A DNA stretch of 64,000 bases from Nitrospina sp. LS_NOB (GTDB taxonomy: Bacteria; Nitrospinota; Nitrospinia; Nitrospinales; VA-1). Position 1 is the stretch's first letter. Every line of letters begins with the position of its first letter. The position numbers and the translations under genes are program-made. The notes beneath the pieces are model-generated. The model saw only the letters and a program-made list of their open reading frames with translations, did no database searches and was not told the DNA's origin. The DNA lies in NCBI GenBank assembly GCA_001542995.1, contig LFLA01000026.1, positions 1-64,000 of the forward strand. Reading direction: 5' to 3'. Of the stretch, positions 63,897-64,000 are shown piece after piece.

Positions 63897-64000
63897 ATGC
63901 AATACAAGCAGTGGGTGGTTTTTATATTGGCGGGGTTCCTGCTTTCAGGTTGTGGTGGTGGGATGGATGATGAAGATGTGGTCGAAAAGTCCAACTTCCA
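63897..64000 (+). CDS. Predicted lipoprotein (3' end outside window)
   Basis: Only the first 34 residues are present. MQYKQWVVFILAGFLLSGCGGG is a classic lipoprotein signal peptide with lipobox LLSGC, followed by acidic MDDEDVVEKSNF. GGAAGG precedes the ATG. Function cannot be inferred. Confidence 0.75.
   Translation, partial: MQYKQWVVFILAGFLLSGCGGGMDDEDVVEKSNF

Overview
The window reads as chromosome from a Gram-negative bacterium with lipopolysaccharide and hopanoids. It carries a BamA/Skp/FabZ/LpxA/LpxI/LpxB cluster, a heptose cluster (HldD, HldE, GmhA), squalene-hopene cyclase, B12-dependent MetH and a GlnB/GlnA/GlnE nitrogen cascade. The gene mix and style (LpxI rather than LpxH, citramalate route to isoleucine, ClpC in a Gram-negative) would suit Nitrospinota or a deltaproteobacterium-like lineage. 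That is an inference; there is no rRNA or other decisive marker here, and I see no rRNA or tRNA gene.

Layout. 0-12.4 kb is patchy accessory DNA: a HEPN-like ORF, a TrmB fused to eight TPR-like repeats, a frameshifted duplicated-domain gene, an NSS symporter, UvrC, an aminotransferase remnant, a 127-bp tandem array, a HicAB toxin-antitoxin pair, an orphan low-GC ORF, a ParB-like protein and an FGE-type lipoprotein. 12.4-27.3 kb is housekeeping: metH, clpC and the envelope cluster bamA-skp-fabZ-lpxA-oxidoreductase-lpxI-lpxB-acyltransferase. 27.5-32.8 kb holds glnB, glnA and glnE, which together make PII sensing and reversible adenylylation of glutamine synthetase. 32.8-38 kb has a chemoreceptor remnant and, on the minus strand, an ApgM-like protein with lysC and cimA (aspartate family and isoleucine synthesis). 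38-47.7 kb has a metallo-hydrolase remnant, a DUF898 membrane protein, an M48 peptidase and a complete type I restriction system in the order R-S-M. 47.9-57.8 kb holds heptose genes, radC, a UDP-xylose synthase-like epimerase, fmt, def, argJ, argC, rpsI and rplM, almost all on the minus strand. 58-64 kb has squalene-hopene cyclase, a Com plus Dam phage-type remnant, a 699-residue membrane-anchored PIN-like protein, a long nearly empty stretch and the start of a lipoprotein gene.

Two repeat systems stand out. One is an intergenic element with a core of roughly 70-90 bp, capped by short GC-rich palindromes whose stems change sequence but keep pairing. These palindromes supply the last codons or stop codons of several genes (uvrC, hicB, glnE, cimA, shc, rplM) and the first codons of lpxB. 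The other is a 128-bp MITE-like element, present twice with inverted ends and flanking direct repeats; a third related right end closes the 127-bp tandem array. Several genes survive only as pieces with an internal section missing (DegT aminotransferase, chemoreceptor) or frameshifted (3416-3939, MBL hydrolase, Dam).

The best candidates for something undescribed are the PIN/coiled-coil/membrane protein at 60893-62992, the catalytically degenerate ApgM-like protein in the lysC-cimA operon, the TrmB-TPR fusion and the palindrome-capped repeat family.
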